Positions 14,883 through 16,886 of a stretch of 16,886 nucleotides of DNA are shown here, one piece after another. Every line of letters starts with the position of its first letter. Position 1 is the first letter of the stretch. Made by a program: the position numbers and the translations under genes. The notes below the pieces were generated by a model. It was given only the letters and a program-made list of their open reading frames with translations, made no database searches and had not been told where the DNA came from. The DNA is taken from positions 1-16,886 of the forward strand of contig JBEQBT010000031.1 in the NCBI GenBank assembly GCA_041639705.1, read 5' to 3'. This stretch comes from JARDZI01 sp041639705. Its GTDB lineage: Bacteria; Bacillota; Clostridia; Clostridiales; Caloramatoraceae.

Positions 14883-16313
14883 TTATACATCAAAGTACAT
14901 GCTATATTCCTGTGGGGTTGGAACTGGTAAAACCTTTACAAGCTCCTTGTTTGTTTTGTATTTAATCCAGTTATCCAGGAATGCCTTATCAAATACACCG
15001 CCCTTTAGAAGATATTCATTATCCGACCTTAATGCCTCTAGGGCTTCATCAAGTGATTTCGGAAGAGCTTTTATCCTATTTCTTTCATCCTCTGGCAGGT
15101 CAAATACATTAACATCATATGGACCATAACCTTCCTGGGTTGGGTCTATTTTATTAACTATGCCATCAATACCTGCCATTAAAAGTGCAGAATATGAAAG
15201 GTATGGGTTGGCAGTTCCATCTGAAGGTCTGAATTCAAATCTCTTACTGTCAGGGCTATTTGCATAACCTGGAACCCTAATAACTGCGCTTCTGTTAGCT
15301 GTACCAAAGCATATTGATACAGGAGCTTCAAATCCTGGAATAAGTCTTTTATAGGAGTTAGTGCTTGGATTAGTAAATGCCAGCAGGGATGGTGAATGCT
15401 TTAATACTCCTCCTATGAAGTAAAGTGCTTCCTGGCTTAAGCCTGAATAGCCATTTTCATCATAAAACAGGTTTTCCCCGTTTTTCTTCAGCATCATATG
15501 AACATGCATTCCACTTCCCGCTTCTCCAAATAGTGGCTTTGGCATAAATGTGGCTGTTTTTCCATGCATTATTGCTGTATTTTTAATTATATACTTTGCT
15601 ATTAATGTAGCATCAGACATTTTAAGAAGGGAACCTAGCTCCACCTCAATTTCAAGCTGTCCTGCAGCTCCAACCTCATGGTGATGATATTTAACAGGTA
15701 CTCCCATCTCTTCAAGCTCCAAACACATTTCTGATCTCAAATCGTTTGTTATATCATATGGCAGTGCTGCATGATACCCTTTTTGAAAAGGTGTTTTGTA
15801 GCCCTGATTGTTTTCCTTGTTATTTGAGTTCCAGGGTGCCTCATAGGAATCAATAGTAACCTCCTGATGATTTGCCTTTACTTCAAAGCTAATATGATCA
15901 AATACGTAGAATTCAAACTCTGGCCCTATAACAAAATCATCTGCTATACCCATTTCTTTTAGATAATTCATTGCTTTTTCTGTAACAAATCTTGGATCCC
16001 CATTGAATCTTTCAACCCCATTCCCAAGCTGATATATGTTTGCTATCATGCTTAGTGTAGGTACTTCACAGTAGGTGTCAATAAATGCTGTTGTTATATC
16101 TGGAATAAACACCATATCACTTTTTTCAATTACAGCATATCCATAGCTTGACCCATCAAAGCCTATTCCATCTGTAAATATTCTAGGACTTAATCTTGAA
16201 ATTGGAATAGATAGATGATTCCACTTTCCAGTAAGAGTTACTATTTTAAAGTCGATAATTTTAATATTCTTTTCTCTAGTAAAATTTTGTAGTTCTTCAA
16301 AGTTATTAAACAT
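14883..16313 (-). CDS. glnA: Type I glutamine synthetase, beta-like with Phe at the adenylylation position
   Basis: This 476-residue enzyme forms glutamine from glutamate, ammonia and ATP, as a dodecamer by family precedent. The N-terminal beta-grasp domain includes GFDGSSYGY. The catalytic domain has the metal-binding GPEFEFY, HHHEVGAAGQ, GSGMHVHM, the NPSTNSYKRL loop and the NRSA segment. The length, and the insert from FDHISFE through APWNSN to KGYHAALP, follow the enterobacterial GSI-beta layout rather than the roughly 444-residue Bacillus alpha type. The segment corresponding to the adenylylation loop of beta enzymes (NLYDLP) reads NVFDLP, with Phe404 where the modified Tyr should be. 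Adenylylation at that site is therefore not possible. I start at ATG 16313, preceded by AGGAGGG at six bases; an upstream in-frame TTG (16337) overlaps that site. It is a one-gene unit with its own promoter and terminator. Confidence 0.95.
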   Translation of the reverse strand: MFNNFEELQNFTREKNIKIIDFKIVTLTGKWNHLSIPISRLSPRIFTDGIGFDGSSYGYAVIEKSDMVFIPDITTAFIDTYCEVPTLSMIANIYQLGNGVERFNGDPRFVTEKAMNYLKEMGIADDFVIGPEFEFYVFDHISFEVKANHQEVTIDSYEAPWNSNNKENNQGYKTPFQKGYHAALPYDITNDLRSEMCLELEEMGVPVKYHHHEVGAAGQLEIEVELGSLLKMSDATLIAKYIIKNTAIMHGKTATFMPKPLFGEAGSGMHVHMMLKKNGENLFYDENGYSGLSQEALYFIGGVLKHSPSLLAFTNPSTNSYKRLIPGFEAPVSICFGTANRSAVIRVPGYANSPDSKRFEFRPSDGTANPYLSYSALLMAGIDGIVNKIDPTQEGYGPYDVNVFDLPEDERNRIKALPKSLDEALEALRSDNEYLLKGGVFDKAFLDNWIKYKTNKELVKVLPVPTPQEYSMYFDV

Positions 16314-16348
16314 ATTATTCCCTCCTGATATGTCCAATTTTCATATTA

Positions 16349-16377
16349 AGTATAATTCTATTTTTAAATAAAATCAA
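16349..16377 (-). promoter_or_regulatory. Probable glnA promoter
   Basis: On the minus strand TTGATT (16377-16372) and TATACT (16354-16349) are 17 bases apart. The predicted leader is about 28 bases, too short for a riboswitch. Confidence 0.55.
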
Positions 16378-16378
16378 C

Positions 16379-16404
16379 GATTATGAAAAATTTTATTCAT
16401 AATC
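16379..16404. promoter_or_regulatory. Perfect 9-bp dyad just upstream of the glnA promoter
   Basis: GATTATGAA (16379-16387) and TTCATAATC (16396-16404) are perfect inverted repeats separated by eight bases. They lie directly behind the proposed -35, the usual place for an activator or repressor dimer. The regulator is not known, and the sequence does not look like a GlnR/TnrA box (TGTNA-N7-TNACA). Confidence 0.5.
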
Positions 16405-16494
16405 TAAGGTTTTCCAATATTTTTTGATATTTTTTATGCAAAAATCAAAAAATTTATTTCAAATTAATATGAAACACTCCCTACATAATAGCCA

Positions 16495-16530
16495 TTGGTG
16501 CCACCTATATAAGAATATAGGTAGCACCAA
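16495..16530. terminator. Strong hairpin downstream of the desulfurase-like gene
   Basis: TTGGTGC (16495-16501) with GCACCAA (16524-16530), and ACCTATAT (16503-16510) with ATATAGGT (16515-16522), form a 15-bp stem with one mismatch and the loop AAGA. No T run follows, so its role as terminator is uncertain. It may be a mobile palindrome. Confidence 0.45.
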
Positions 16531-16537
16531 GAATGTC

Positions 16538-16566
16538 AAGTGACAAGTGCCTAGCACCTGTCACTT
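16538..16566. repeat. Palindrome overlapping the stop codon of the desulfurase-like gene
   Basis: AAGTGACA-a-GTGC (16538-16550) pairs with GCAC-c-TGTCACTT (16554-16566) around the loop CTA, with one mismatch. The right arm covers the final codons and TGA. Together with the hairpin 8 bases to its left, it forms a twin-hairpin block. Confidence 0.6.
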
Positions 16567-16886
16567 CAGTTCTTTTGCTATCTTTCTTACTGCTTTTATA
16601 AACTTGGATGCTTCTTCCCTTGTATTGAAAAATCCTGGGCTTACCCTTACTGCGCCCTGCTTTAATGTGTTTGCCATCTTATGATATAGTCCTGCACAGT
16701 GGAGTCCCCCTCTTGTTGCAATGTCATATCTTTTATCTAGAATTTTAGCAACCTTCAATGAATTTGTATCTCTTATATTAAAGGATACTATTGGAACCCT
16801 TTCTTTCATATCCTCTCCCATAATTTTTACACCGGCTATGGAGGATAGACCTTCAATTAAATATTCTGTGATCCTATCTTCATGTT
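16561..16886 (-). CDS. Class V aminotransferase / cysteine desulfurase family protein, C-terminal part
   Basis: The frame is open to the right edge of the window, so only the last 107 full codons are visible, starting HEDRITEYLIEGL. This is the small C-terminal domain of a PLP-dependent class V aminotransferase. The segment TRGGLHCAGLYHK contains the cysteine in the position of the persulfide-forming Cys of desulfurases (RxGxHCA-type loop). The following GAVRVSPGFFNTREE is the family's substrate-side motif with Arg. It most resembles the cysteine desulfurase-related family seen in clostridia rather than IscS or SufS, but the PLP lysine lies outside the window. It would use cysteine or a similar substrate in the cytoplasm. 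Its last codons overlap a palindromic repeat. An ATG at 16821 lies inside the domain and is not the true start. Confidence 0.85.
   Translation of the reverse strand, partial: HEDRITEYLIEGLSSIAGVKIMGEDMKERVPIVSFNIRDTNSLKVAKILDKRYDIATRGGLHCAGLYHKMANTLKQGAVRVSPGFFNTREEASKFIKAVRKIAKELK

Noticed and set aside
16338..16560. A GlnR/TnrA operator or glnA RNA motif upstream of glnA
   Set aside because: The inverted repeat present does not match the TGTNA-N7-TNACA box, and no glutamine-riboswitch-like sequence is seen.

Overview
The window looks like a chromosomal segment of a low-GC, strictly anaerobic, fermentative Firmicute, most likely a member of the Clostridia. The evidence is the A+T-rich base composition, the strong GGAGG-type ribosome binding sites and the oxygen-sensitive enzymes: a glycyl-radical pyruvate formate-lyase with its radical-SAM activase, and a ferredoxin-dependent indolepyruvate oxidoreductase. 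The species cannot be named from the sequence. Most genes lie on the minus strand.

Layout. 1-858: the tail of an unidentified protein, followed by a small probable lipoprotein of unknown function. 859-1176: an intergenic stretch with two hairpin terminators. 1177-2836: a complete IS1182-like insertion sequence with perfect 22-bp terminal inverted repeats and one 484-aa transposase, sitting just past the stop of the ribosomal L25/Ctc gene (2853-3458). 3459-3952: dispersed palindromic repeat material, then the promoter and leader of a PLP-dependent Orn/Lys/Arg decarboxylase (3953-5434). 5480-6313: an unrecognised 277-aa protein that converges on the decarboxylase across a shared 20-bp-stem terminator. 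6535-7194: an MgtC/SapB-type membrane protein, divergent from a small coiled-coil protein (7344-7703) that has its own promoter and terminator.

7751-11026: a three-gene minus-strand operon, phosphate butyryltransferase-like gene, iorA, iorB. The order suggests oxidative decarboxylation of an amino-acid-derived 2-oxo acid to an acyl-CoA, with reduction of ferredoxin. The phosphotransacylase would then convert the acyl-CoA to an acyl phosphate. No acyl kinase is present in the window. 11027-11567: an intergenic stretch holding several copies of TGTAG-headed palindromic repeats and the pfl terminator. 11568-14565: pflB and pflA, the anaerobic pyruvate-to-formate module. 14883-16313: a type I glutamine synthetase of the beta-like layout, with Phe in place of the adenylylated Tyr. 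16561-16886: the 3' part of a class V aminotransferase/cysteine desulfurase-family gene that runs off the window.

I do not see a defence system, CRISPR array, tRNA, rRNA, prophage or clearly new multi-gene system. The points most worth a second look are the ptb-iorAB arrangement, the Tyr-to-Phe glutamine synthetase with a dyad upstream of its promoter, and the several small palindromic repeat families between genes.
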